Positions 32,971 to 44,661 of a stretch of 64,000 bases of DNA are shown here, one piece after another; position 1 is the first letter of the stretch; the number at the start of each line of letters is the position of its first letter. The position numbers and the translations under genes are program-made. Origin of the DNA: Coccinella septempunctata (taxonomy: Eukaryota; Arthropoda; Insecta; Coleoptera; Coccinellidae); NCBI RefSeq assembly GCF_907165205.1, contig NC_058191.1, positions 22,214,064-22,278,063 of the forward strand, given 5' to 3'. The notes beneath the pieces are model-generated. The model saw only the letters and a program-made list of their open reading frames with translations. It did no database searches and was not told the origin of the DNA.

Positions 32971-35900
32971 CTATTTGGCATGTGCATGTACCCTTATCCT
33001 TTTGTGGCCAGATGAGAAACTGCTATGGTGCCTTTGGGTAGGTTGCATACAAGGTGTTCTATTAGTTTTGCGTAAAAGAGTAGACATTGCCCCGTCAGAC
33101 CATAGGTCTAAAGAGTAGAGATTAGCCAACTGCCTGATTTTATCTTTCTCCCCACCAAATAACTTGAGCTCTGATTTGGAACTGTCTTGTAAAAATTTAG
33201 CAACACGCTCGTTAGCGTTTGTGACAATGCTGAAGCCTGGACGTTCGTCTCCCAGTCGTCTACAACCTGAAACAGTAGGTTATCAGGAAAACCTTCATAG
33301 TGTTGAATGTATACGAACAACCTGCTCTTATCTCTCTCGGATCATACTCTGAGAGGTACGATGGCTCTGATGGTGTTTCAGCTGATGGCGCCCAATCAGT
33401 CAATTCGTCGTCGCCTTCATGACCTTCACCTCCACTCCAGCTAAGGCTGCTTTCACTAGCAATGTCGAAATTATCGTCGATACTTTGTACTTCCATTGAC
33501 ATTGCCTGTATAAATGTCAAAAAATATTCCAGAAGAATTCTCTTGAAATTTATTTGCAACAAAGATTTAAAAGTGTCAGCTTGACAGAAACTTCTACCAA
33601 ACTCATTTTCACTTTTTTAGGTTCGATTTTTGATAAAATTGTTATTTCTACATTTTATATGCCAATCGTTTGATGAAAAGTGCAGGGCATGGATGTTTGA
33701 AAAAGCTAACATATTTGATCTCTTCGATTTGTGGTTATGGACTTTCACTAACTAAATCACTTTGTTGTTGCCAATAAACCTACTTTTGTCAATGAACTAC
33801 AATGAACTACACCAGGAGAGTCCCCTAGTTTCAACCAAATTGTATTCTCGGGATCAAAAAACGTGAATACAGACCGATATGTTATAAGATATTACCCCTA
33901 TGACATTCAATTAGGTTTGGAGAGTAAAATTAAGGTATTTATCATACTAACATCATCTATGGCTGGCTTTTTGCAGAACTTCTCAATCTTGTCAACAATA
34001 CTCTTATGTAAAGGCTTTATTTTGTTTCCATTTCTGATGTGACCATTCTCAAGGATATCTAGTTTTTGTGATCTCTTTCTTTTTCCACACTGTGGTATAG
34101 GTGTTTCTTCAATCAGCATTCTCTTCAATTTACGTTTTCTACGAAAACTAGGCCTTGCAGGAGAGTGTTCATTGAACGAATCACTTTCGAGGCTGTGGCA
34201 AACCACTAAAAATGTGACAAGGATTAAAACATTACAAAAAACCCTTAGAAAAAACATTTCAAACAAATATTGCATGTACAGGGTGAGCAAAATAGGTGAT
34301 ACCTGAATTACAACTTTTTCAACCCAACGAAATAGAGGAAAATGCATGGCACATTTTCGTCTTTTGGGCTGAAGGACCTCAGGTCGATGGCCATTAAAAT
34401 AAACTTTTTCTCTCTCTCTCTTTTCGTCTTTTCTCGAGAAACTAATGCCATCAAATGCATTACTCTATCTTCTTTTGTTTTCTAGATATAGGTCAAAATT
34501 AAAATTTCAACTTTGGTCATTATCTCCGTTTCTGTTCAAGCTAGGATGTTGAAATGAGAACAGTGGCGTACTATGATTTTTTCAACAGGTATATTTGCTG
34601 AGCTATAACATAAAGATATATTTTTTCTTATGAAAACAGTAGTTTGAAATAACTTAAAAAGACTGAAGGTGATGTATAATATATTTCTGAAACGGTAAAA
34701 AAATGGCGATTTTTTCTAAGTCATTTCAAACTACTGTTTTCATACGAAAAAACACAACTTTATGTTATAGCTCATCAAAAAAGTGTCTGTATTGTGTCTT
34801 CATTTCAACATCCTAGTACAAAAAGAAACGGAGATACAAAGTGCAAAGTTGAAATCGCCCAAATTTAAATTTTGGCCTATAACTCAAAAACAAAAGAATA
34901 CAGAGGAATGCAGTTAACGGCATTATTAGTTACTCGAAAAAAGACGACATGAATGGTACATTCATTTTTCTCTTTCTCGTTGGGTTGAAAAGTTGTAGTT
35001 CATCACCAATTTTGCCCACCCTGTACAGGATGGAGGAAAACAATGGCATAATTTCGTGCGCTTTTCTACATACAAATCCAAATCTGAAAACAGACCGGGA
35101 CTATCATTTCCCGATTTTTAGTTGCGACCGAAATTTGCAAAACTATTATTTTTAATGATTCTGAATAACTCTCTTGTTTGATCTCGTACTCATAAAATAT
35201 TGTTACTAGTGGCACATTTTTGTTAGTAACTAGCGGACCCGACAAGCATGTCCTGTCGACCCTGCGAGTGGTGTAACATGGAGTTACACCATAACTCTAT
35301 ATGTGAATCTGGTCAATTTAAGTCTATGCGTTGATCATTGTTTAGCTTGATCACAGTCGTTCTAAACGAAAAAATAAGAGAGTGAACCAGTGCATGATCT
35401 AAAAGGTATTGGACCTTTTCATGATTACAGTGAATCGTCGATTTCGATTTTAGTCAATTGTAAGTTGAATTGCATATGGTTGTACAACCGCGTACGTACT
35501 TCATTCATTAATTCCAAATACTTTGATGAAACTCATGTGTAATCACACTAAGTTTGGTGAATGTACCGATATATAGAAATATCGATATTTTTACTCGATA
35601 TATATCGATACTATTGAGGAATATCAATACAAAATATATAGAATTTTTTTTCACCCTCGCCCATCCCTAATTATGCTTCAAATCTTGAGCTATCTCTTCT
35701 TTAATTTCCTTTAGTGTTTCTGAGCGTATTCCTTCGAGTCCGGCTGATTTTTTCGATCGAAGACTAGTTATGGTTTTTTCTACTTCGTCGGTAGGAAACA
35801 AAAAGAAAGACACATCCCGTTGCGAGTTTTTCTATGAAATCATTTGGGCCTGTCACCTTTATGGAGAGTACAGAGAAGGAGAACGATCGACGTACTAAAA

Positions 35901-38900
35901 ATGTGTCCCCGAAAACGGGAAACGTAGGATAGGTGTCGCTGCGGTTGCAGCGGGTATCGATAAGGGGTGGGGATTCAAGCGTCAATTTGAAATGAACAGC
36001 CTTCGTTTTATTTTAGGTTATGTGTCATCGTGGTTTTTCTGATGATTTTTCAAATACCTTTCTTCAAATCTATATTAAATATGAGTTCTCTGAATTCTAT
36101 GCAATAAAATGCAAGTCGAAATCAATGAAATTCAAAAGAAATCACTGATCAAAAAAATTGTACCTACTTTTGTTTATCATTGTTTATTGAAAGCAGCTAT
36201 GTTAGTTGGTTTACCGTAATCTTCAAAATTATATAAATCCGTAGTTAGGAGTAGTACACATCAAGACAACAAAAGGTAGCAGTCTCAGATTCATCACTTA
36301 GGTATTAGAGTAGATTCTGTTGCCAATACTCAGCTGAGAACCGATATAAACCATATATTATGTTATGCCAACAAAATTCTTCAACAATATTTACTTCTGA
36401 ACCATGTAGTTTTATTGGTTAGATATTCTTATTCAGAAGAGTCAACTTCTCACGAGGGATGACAATTTCGATTTCGTTTATAATGAATCCATCATCTTTT
36501 TGATATCTTCATCGCAAAAGTGCTCTTGACACACAAATTGATTCGGAGTCGATTCTTGAGATAAGGTTTTTTCCAATTTTCTCTCAAAAATGCTCTCGGA
36601 AATTTTATGTCTTCTCCTTTTCTTTCCGATGCCAAAACACTCTTATACTAGCGCACGCTTCAACATTTCACCATGGTCATATGTTGTTCTCTTATCAAAA
36701 ATCGAAAATAATAATATTCCTATCAAAGATTATAGAGTAGAAAGATGGGAAACGAGGCGACTAAAGCGATTTGAGCGCCATCTGTGTGTCACGCGTGTTT
36801 TCAAGACGCTAGGACTGGTTAAAATATTAATTTGAGTGCCATTTGCAGAAATATATGAAATTTTTTAAGATTTCAGACGTCAATTTTGATCAAAGAGGTT
36901 TTGAATGTTTTGATTCTCATTCCGATTTTTGTTTATCTGGCTCGTTCTAGTTGCTGATTTTTGAATTTTTTTGTCTTATTTCTTGGTGAAAACATCAAAA
37001 TATTGTTCGAAAATTATTGAATGGTGAAGAAGGGTGGATCAAATAATATAATGTATTTTACTTGATTAAGTTTTTCACTCAACTAAGGAAAATGGAAGCG
37101 TAAGTATTAAAAGTCGTAACATGTGAATCGGTCATTCATTGATTCTAATTTTCAGTGCTCCGAAGTGGATAAAATTCTCAGGACTTGAAGACAATTACTT
37201 CAGCAAACACTACTAACTACACCATGTGCAATGAACATTTTACTGCAGGTCAATTGAGAACTGTTCATCGACGTAAATTGTTGTATGCAGAAAGCATCCC
37301 TTGCATGAACGGCCTATTATGGGGAAAGTATGATCTTTATAGGTCCATTCAATGATTCTCAATTGCTACTGTTTCAATATATTCAAAAATGTAGAGGTTT
37401 TATTGATTTCCATTTGGGAACCGAGTGACTGTCAAATTGTTGTTTGGAAAGTCAGAGTTTTATGAAACCTGCTGTGAGTGTTTTGTTCATTCATTTAGCA
37501 ATTTGTATATTGTGTCATGAAGAGACCATATCATAAGGAAATCATAAAAAAAGCACCAAGAAACTATACTGACATACAGGTCTTGCATATGCCTGTAAGG
37601 TTTTTTTGTTAAGTGTGGTTCTGAAAATTCTTAAAATAATACCTACATATGTAAGTAACTGGAATATGTATGCTATGATGGTATATTAATTCAGAACAAC
37701 CTTTTGTACAGAAACAACACCTTCGACATATAGCAGATCACCATATACTTTATTGTCCTAGTTAAAGCTTCATTTATTGTCCACCATTTCAATTTTTGTA
37801 AATTTTTTATGAATTGCAAATAAACATATAGCACATCCAATAGCGTTTTTCCTTGATATCAATTGATTCCAAACAATGTTTAGATGAAAACTAACATCCT
37901 GATCACAAAGCAAAACCATACTTTTGTTTTGTCGCTCTGGATGTTTGTTTTCTGATAGAAACAAAGTCAATATTCGAATGTTATACGAGAAATAGAATTC
38001 GAATTTCGCGCCCCTCAATTAAAAAACAGAAAACTTTTATCAAAAAGTTTTCCTGTATTGACAGTGCGTTTCTAGCGCCATCTCATTGTCACGCGTGTTT
38101 TCACTGGCCAAAATGTAGTCGGTTTTTAGTACTAGCGATATGAGGGCGTTTCCTATCTTTCTACTCTATAATCTTTGATTCCTATCATCTGTCACCAGGG
38201 AAACAGTTCACTCAGGCAACGAGCCAACTACAATTTGATTTGTGTAAATCAAAATTTCGCACTCTCGTGATGGCCAGCGCGCCTGTTGGCAAAAGCATGA
38301 ACTACCCTATTGGTACGTATTTTAGGGGACAAAAAATCTGTGGTCTCAAAGCAGCGATCGTTCTCCTTCTCTCTACTCTCCATAGTCACCTTGTTTGCAT
38401 CTTAGAACATAGAACGGGCATTCAGTGCTACGAATGAATGATTTGTAGTACACACATTCGATGTTTCTCTGTCTAGCGCGACACTAAGGCAGTGTCGTAA
38501 TCGGACACCGTTTCATGTTGGATGGCGCTCTGGGTAAATAATACCCAGTAGAACATGCCAACATTGAATAAAGTTCCATCAATTCCAAACGTTCTCCACC
38601 GTAGAAAAATGCTATGTTGCTCTGATGAGGCCAAATGAGGCCGACACCATGGTCAGCATCTGCTTTTCTTCGGTGGAGCGTACTCCATTTGGGGCCTTGA
38701 CGATGGTAAATTGGCTAGTTCAATTCAGATCGTAACACTTGTCGATATTCATCGTCGGGTGGTATGCATCTGAATTTATCCTTATTAATAAAATTTTTCT
38801 CGCACTGGGCGATTGTATTGTGCCAGTCCTGTTCTTTTTCATGGCATGTTCGGCGTTAAATTTTCGTAATCTGTACATCTGACAGCTTCCTATTGATGAA

Positions 38901-41857
38901 ACTCACTGAAATTCATTCTGTCATATCCAGCAATTAAATTTGAAAGTGTTTGATGGTGGAATTTTTCAAAATACGCTTCGCTCGAAAACGATGCATCCCA
39001 TCCAAAAAAAAAAAAGAGAGGAGTTTATTTTTGATTCGAGGACCCCAGTTTGAGATCTTAAGGGTCATACTGACTATAGCTTCATCAAGAAACATTTTTC
39101 GAAACATAAAACGTAGGATAATGAGGGAACAGTTAATATTTCTCAGAGGGTTATGTCCGTTAAATTTCTTCTAGCTATTTTTCGAAACACGAAAAGAATG
39201 CAATTTATTGATGAGCGGTCTTTTTACGGATTTAGCATGCTGTGGAAAATCCGAGCAAAATTTGGAAAATTCCTGTTTAATAAACCAGACAAAGTGGCCT
39301 TGATTTCCAAACAGAAACGGATACATATATCAAATTGTACAACTTTTTTATAAGTCAATGAATACTACATCTCTAACAATGGGTTTCATAAAACCTTGAT
39401 TGTCCGATCAAAGATTTGACAGTCACTTGATTTCTAAAACAAAATCACTGAAACCTTTTCATTTCTGGATATATTGAAGAAGTAGCAATTGAGAATAATC
39501 GAATAAACGTATGGACATCATACTTTGATGCGAGAATGATATTCTGAATGATCATGATTGATTTATCGATTAAAAACAAATTGACTAGTTCCTAATTTAC
39601 GCTTTCAATTTCTTACGTGAACTTTAATATTAAGTTTATGGTCTCCATATATCTATTATGTATACTTATATTGATATTACGTGCTTTATGCTATGAAAGA
39701 AGTGGAGCCAAATCGTTGTTAGAAAGGGACTTACACACATGCGCGAATTAAAAATCCAAAAATGACGAAAAAGATATTGATTAATAACCAAATATTTCCA
39801 TAGTATTTAATTTCTTCAATATTATTATCTGTGAAATGACAAGTCCCCGTCATCGTTGGCAAACATATCTTGCATTAGTTTGTCCATGTTCAGGACCTCA
39901 CTCTACAGAGGCGGCAACTCCAAAACGGTAGCCCTCATTGACAGATGCGATCACGTGATATCCAATAGAGCGAATTTCCGCCCAAGGTCTTAGGAACGCT
40001 GCCTCCTGAGCGCAACATTCCTTATATACATATCTTAGTTCTTAAGTCATAAACCACAGATGATCTTTAACAGCAACAAAGAACGAATGTTCGAAATTTG
40101 AAAAATAGATATTTCTCTACTGTTTTTGGTCGAGAAATCGTTTGATGTATTCGAATTCAATAAAATGTTTATCTTCAATTTAGGATTTGAAACTTGCGAT
40201 ACAATATTCACATTGTCATTTGTGATCTGCTGCAAGAGATGACAAAATGATTATTTGCGGGTTCTTGATTGCTTAAAACATTATACGACTTTTGAACTTT
40301 GGTTAAATTGCGACTCTATTTGAATAGACTTTCAGGCTTTTTTGTGGAAAACGTTTGGTTCATTATTGGGTGAAATATTCTCGTAAGCAGCTAATTTCCA
40401 TTCGATTAAGGAATATATTGACAATTGACGTCATGAAATGTTTCAAGATTTCTTGTAGACTAATACTTAAATAAGGAGATCCACTATACGCAAATTGTAA
40501 GGAATACTTGAGGAAGATACAGGAAGAGGCTGAAACCTCATCTCTGAGGACAATTACGAAGTTGAGAAACCAAAGAAACAGTCTAAAGCTTAAATAATTC
40601 CTCTTATATAAACCTCCTGTACAAGTTGACAAAATTGGAACCAATCAGGGAACCTAACAGGAAGCTAAATGTTAGATTCCAAAAGACACTGGGATATTAA
40701 ACAGAAAGTGCCACTTTGTTAAAAAAATATTGTATTTCTGAACAACTGTTCAACACCTATTTCTCAGGCTTATGAGGGTTGTGAGAGCTCTCTTGAAGGG
40801 AGATATGGAATATAGCATGAGCTATTTAAAAAATTAGGTTTTGCCTTGTTGAAATTACTCAATTGGTAGACCATGTCAGGAACGACTTGTAATTGCTTTC
40901 CAGCATACCATCATATGTGAAAGACCCTATTAATTACTATTCATTGCAAATTATTCCAGGAATTGTGAATATCAAAGTTTATATCACCCTCATAGTAAAG
41001 TCAAAAATCCACTATTCTCCATACAATTGTAACATTGTGGCTATGCTGCCCAATTTCAAAATAATCTGGATACTATTGAATAAAAATTCCCATTTGAGCA
41101 TGAATAAAGAAATAATATTAAGGGACTTCCCTTAGAAGCAACCAACTTAATTCTTGTACCACAAATGCCCTGCAGGGTTGAAATTATTTTAGCACGAGTC
41201 CAAGAGCAACAACTTTTACATTTTCATTACTATTGCAAGTGGTAGGTGTAGCTCCATTCAAAACATAGCAGTATATAGTTTAAAAACCAAAGATTATAGA
41301 CTATACAGTATACAACACAACTTCAAAGGTGAGTCAACCAAGAGAAGAGTAATAATTACTGTAGGTATATTAGCATTACCTGATATCATCATAACTCGGA
41401 CTTTATTACCCGATATTTCAGAACGCAATATTTATGTATCCAGAAATTTAGCCTGAAATCTTACCTAATTTATTATATCGACCCCTAAGAAAAGGTTGCA
41501 AGGGATTTCGCATTCTTAATGAATCAGATCCCATCACTTTGAAACTCAAATCATCGGAATCACTTTGGTGAAAGCTAACCACCTTGTTTCTACCATTCTC
41601 GTCACCTCTGTTTAGGACCTCCGAGTAAGAACTACTACTATCATCTGATCTATTGTCGCCAGATTTATTAAGAAAAAAATCTAAAAGTAGGCAGCTTATT
41701 AGAACCATAATACGTAAAATATGCGAAACTTACGCAAGTTTCCTGCTGAGCGGGTTCTTCTCCGTAAGCCCCATTTGATATTTGGGTCGAAATTCATAGG
41801 GCCACAAGACTCGGATTCTTCGAGAGCATTCGTTAAATCCTTGGCCAGATGCTCCAT
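32971..41857 (-). CDS. GPATCH2/GPATCH2L-family nuclear protein without G-patch
   Basis: Five exons join in frame to 357 residues: 41857-41734, 41680-41465, 34205-33952, 33505-33322 and 33266-32971. The start MEHLAKDLTNALEESES parallels MDELVHDLASALE of the vertebrate family. Later blocks fit too: an acidic serine-rich stretch, SDSDD, ESDSFNEHSPARP followed by a basic RRKRKLKR run, GDDELTDWAPS, YDPREIRAGCRRLGDERPGF and LYSLDLWSDG. No glycine-rich G-patch motif can be read, as in vertebrate GPATCH2L. The role of the family is poorly known; the basic runs suggest a nuclear protein. An earlier TTG in frame at 41884 was rejected because the family starts at MEHL. Intron 2 is 7.3 kb and holds a P-like element and a foldback element. 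Identity is from remembered family motifs. Confidence 0.8.
34279..35023. mobile_element. Foldback MITE in intron 2 of the GPATCH2-like gene
   Basis: The ends CAGGGTGAGCAAAATAGGTG and the complement of TCACCAATTTTGCCCACCCT face each other with TA outside. The arms are complementary over more than 200 bp. It starts 74 bp upstream of the exon 3 acceptor. A relative with a nested hAT MITE lies at 60307-61381. Confidence 0.8.
35650..35790 (-). mobile_element. Reverse-transcriptase fragment
   Basis: The minus strand reads VEKTITSLRSKKSAGLEGIR, then SETLKEIKEEIAQDLKH. The SKKSAGL.GI motif is the typical start of the RT domain in jockey/I-type non-LTR elements. The fragment is short and in the intron of the GPATCH2-like gene. 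Confidence 0.6.
36724..38177 (+). mobile_element. P-superfamily-like element with THAP remnant
   Basis: A 1454-bp element with inverted ends starting CAAAGATTATAGAGTAGAAA (at least 29 of 31 terminal bases agree) and perfect 8-bp flanks ATTCCTAT (36716-36723, 38178-38185). At 37158-37320 the plus strand gives APKWIKFSGLEDNYFSKHY and, in a shifted frame, MCNEHFTAGQLRTVHRRKLL then YAESIPCMN. These match the second half of a THAP zinc-binding domain (C..HF…P), which P transposases carry at their amino terminus. Stops and a frame shift make it inactive. 8-bp duplications also fit hAT, but hAT elements lack THAP. The classification is inferred. Confidence 0.75.
38440..38800 (-). repeat. Dispersed repeat (inverted copy of 5100-5490)
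   Basis: This is an inverted counterpart of the block inserted in the DUF4817 transposon, sharing the TCAAGGCCCC(A)AATGGAGTACG region and the ACCCAGAGCGCCA region. No frame of interest. Confidence 0.65.
38810..41464. other. Intronic sequence without recognised gene
   Basis: This is part of intron 2 of the GPATCH2-like gene. About 39612-39770 is an inverted copy of 596-712. Near 41286 CAAAGATTATAGACTA recalls a single P-like end. Otherwise I see nothing. Confidence 0.4.
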
Positions 41858-42242
41858 TTTGTGAAATAAGTTATCGAAATGCAATTCAATTCAATTAGAT
41901 ATTATTATTAGTATCATAGAACGTATCTATGGAAAAAACTTAAAATAAACCATACTCTAAATATCCTTTTCGAATTCTCAAATGTAACGTAAGTAGACTT
42001 ATGTATGTTTATAATGTTCAATGTTTTTATTTTTTAATTTTTTATTGCAATTTTGAAGTTGACAGGTTGACACTCAACACCACAGAACACTAATATTGTC
42101 TATGAAGACAATTGACAATTGCACAAAACAGTGAGCATAGAACCCAATATATAGAACACCAAATATTATCTTTTTCTTGTACATCTCGGGAACATGGGAC
42201 TTCCAGAATTACATCGCGGAGGAAAGAGAGCGAGCAGACTTT

Positions 42243-42374
42243 GCTCTGATTCGTAGATAGACGTACATCTACGCTCTGATCATTGAACTCTATGGGAACA
42301 TAGAGTTCAATGGTTTTGACGTAACAGATTGAAAAGATCAAAGATATTACACACGTAATATCTTTGGAAAAGAT
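42243..42374. repeat. Three short palindromes upstream of the GPATCH2-like gene
   Basis: (a) 42252-42273, CGTAGATAGACGTACATCTA plus CG, with flanks CTCTGATT and CTCTGATC. (b) 42281-42312, a 14-bp stem CATTGAACTCTATG with a 4-base spacer; the flanks GCTCTGAT and GTTTTGAC agree at 5 of 8. (c) 42339-42366, CAAAGATATTAC, ACAC, then its complement, with perfect flanks GAAAAGAT. They lie 390-520 bp upstream of the start codon. Confidence 0.7.
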
Positions 42375-42423
42375 GAACTAAAGTTCAATGTTCTGAAACG
42401 AGCCATAAGTTTAAAAATGCGTA

Positions 42424-42564
42424 TGGTCCGTATATACACATTTGGTAACCGAAAGTTACCAGAGCGGTTACTCTGGTGACTGATATTCAAATTGTCAGGA
42501 ATTCAACATATACGGACCGCCCACTTACTAACCAGAAGTAACCAAAGTGTATATACGGACCACA
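42424..42564. repeat. Foldback repeat of about 140 bp
   Basis: TGGTCCGTATATACACATTT at the left end is mirrored by AAGTGTATATACGGACCA at the right. Smaller palindromes sit inside. A TSD is not evident. It lies in the upstream region of the GPATCH2-like gene. Confidence 0.65.
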
Positions 42565-42589
42565 GCCAATATAAAGTAGAGGGGAGTAG

Positions 42590-42683
42590 AGTGGAGTCAC
42601 TGTCAGAGATATATCTCTGAGTGGAGTAGAACTCCAGGTCATGTGACTTCGGAGTGAACCAGAGATATATCTCTGGAGTGAAC
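42590..42683. repeat. Same 16-bp palindrome inserted twice with different 8-bp repeats
   Basis: CAGAGATATATCTCTG occurs at 42604-42619 and 42660-42675. The second is flanked exactly by GAGTGAAC (42652-42659, 42676-42683). The first, with six extra left bases (CACTGT), is flanked by AGTGGAGT (42590-42597, 42620-42627). Confidence 0.75.
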
Positions 42684-42838
42684 GGATTGTAGAAATCCAA
42701 AACGAACGGGTGCAGAGCAGGTAGAGTGAAAGTATAAAACGGAAATACAAATCTGACGGACGGAACTGCAAGTCTGACGAACAGAAATAATAAATCTGAG
42801 TGTTCGCCGGAAAAAAGGTTCACGGAAAATTTCGGAAA

Positions 42839-43078
42839 ATGGAAGAAGGAATTATATCAACTATAATTAGTACAGTCACTGTTATGATGCGCGAAATCAT
42901 AGATGGTAAGGATGCAGAAAGGGCAATTCTGGAGAAAAATGAGAATTTTGACGAAGTAACTATCCCCAATTTCAATGATCAACAATTCAAGCAGCATATT
43001 AGAGTCTCACTAAATACTTATGAAAGAAAATGGGGAATGAAAATTGTCAAGGAAATTGAATTCAAATCGAATTCCTAA
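42839..43078 (+). CDS. Unrecognised 79-residue frame, possibly HARBI1-like fragment
   Basis: The frame starts MEEGIISTIISTVTVMMREI at an ATG in a fair context (aaaATGG) about 105 bases after a TATAAAA at 42733. The middle part IPNFNDQQFKQHIRVSLNTY recalls the F..(H/R)(F/I)R.S..T motif at the amino end of PIF/Harbinger (HARBI1-like) nucleases. The frame ends shortly after without the DDE domain. It could be a truncated transposon gene or a small host gene divergent from the GPATCH2-like gene. I cannot name it. Confidence 0.4.
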   Translation: MEEGIISTIISTVTVMMREIIDGKDAERAILEKNENFDEVTIPNFNDQQFKQHIRVSLNTYERKWGMKIVKEIEFKSNS

Positions 43079-43751
43079 TCTCTAATAATGCACAATTCAG
43101 ATTTCAGTATTTTAAGAGTTCCTCTTCTCATTCTGGAGTATAAAGAGGAGCTCTGTTGAGTCCACTCTGTCATAAAAGGACACAGAGTCGAACGCGCGGA
43201 GTGAAAGAGATTTGATTAAAAGAACGATAGGAGTAGAAAAAGCGGACGGAGTGTCTTTTTCGAACTTAGCTATAATGGTATAATAACCCAAATTATTTTT
43301 ATTAGTTCACTGCGGGGACCCAAAGCACCTCATTTTATCTCTAATCTCCACATAAAGATACATATGATGGTTCTACGGACATATTAAAGGAGTGTTTTTG
43401 GTCGGATTCTCGTATTTTTTGTTGATCTGCTATATTTCAAAGTGTTTTTCCAATTCCATGAGGTGCATTTGCCAAGTAGGTGTATCTACCGAATAGCTAC
43501 TATCTACCAAACTCCGGACCTAGAAGTATTGATATGGCAGTGTCATTAACGATCATGATCTGCGGTCCATCCCATGCTCCTCCAGAGTAAAATCCATTTT
43601 CCACCAGCAACTATGAACAAGTTCGAAGAAATATCCCCAGCTGCCTCGGATACAAAAAAATATATTTCGAAATTGAGATTTCACAAACGATTATAATTTT
43701 TATTCTAATATCCGTACCCACCCGGCAACCATATTCACTTCCGATTGTAGT

Positions 43752-43998
43752 GGAAGCTCCCCCTAAAGTAGCGTAGCACTGGTCTTGCACATAAATGACA
43801 AAGGCGATGCATAATCTTCAGATTTGAACTGAGAACGACATATTTGACGCAACTGACACTGCACCATATATCTATTATATTATAATAATATAATATAATA
43901 GATATATGCACTGCACTCAGATGTGCGATATCTGAAAATTATGCATCGCCTTTGTCATGTCAGTGCTACGTGCTACCCTACTTTAGTGGGCGCTCCCC
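43752..43998. mobile_element. Foldback MITE
   Basis: Complementary arms of over 60 bp: ATGACAAAGGCGATGCATAA near 43795 and its complement near 43939; outer parts CTAAAGTAGCGTAGCAC and its near complement. In its loop sits an inserted palindrome (43865-43908). Confidence 0.75.
43857..43916. mobile_element. 44-bp palindromic insertion, target duplication CACTGCAC
   Basis: 43865-43908 is a nearly perfect AT-rich palindrome beginning CATATATCTATTATATTA and ending with the complement. CACTGCAC flanks it exactly on both sides. It lies in the loop of the MITE at 43752-43998. Confidence 0.75.
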
Positions 43999-44661
43999 TT
44001 TATTCCAAAATTTACTGAAATATCTACTTCTACTAGTATGTCATTTTAGAAATGTGGCGAATATCATATTATTGAAACTTCCACCGAAGAACATTGAAAA
44101 TGAAAAAATAGAAGAGGCCCTCAACGGAAAAATCAGCTACGTTATTAATTATAGAACTCCCGTTCAATAATGCAATGCGAAGTACAGAAATCCAAATACA
44201 CTAAAAAAAGTCAGAAAATATTGAACACTGACTCTGAACTCACTCTGAACGTGATTTGGAATTCTCTAGAATGAAAATAGAAATGGAAAGATTCTGAAAT
44301 ATTGTTGCCCTTTTCGAAAAAATATTCTGATTGGAGAATGGATAATCATTTTTGAAATATAGAAGATGGCACCTGAAGAATCCCACATCAAAGGAGCCGC
44401 CTACTAATAAAACTATAAGTATCATCTGGTGACGTTTAGAGAATGTCGACATTCGACAGGCTTGATGAACATAAAAAGCTCTTGTGAATAGGAGAAGTGA
44501 TATATGCCGACTGGAAATCTTGTATATGCTTTTTTAAATATAATTAGGGAATATTTTCCTATTTTCTGGTATAATTGTACTCTCCTGGGCTACTATTGAA
44601 TTCATTTTCTTTGCTCATTATTGTCATTTACTGCTCTTTCGTTTGGGTCAGGGACCTTTCA

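Noticed and set aside
35560..35635. Repeated ATCGAT motifs as DRE promoter sites
   Set aside because: They occur inside an AT-rich intronic stretch of simple, partly repeated sequence with no nearby gene start.
38037..38058. AAAACTTTT palindrome within the P-like element as a footprint
   Set aside because: No flanking direct repeats; probably chance in AT-rich sequence.
41858..41884. Earlier start for the GPATCH2-like protein
   Set aside because: The codon at 41884 is TTG, not ATG; the first ATG gives the family-typical start.
44411..44424. Palindrome GAATGTCGACATTC as another footprint
   Set aside because: No flanking direct repeat of 8 or 9 bp is present.
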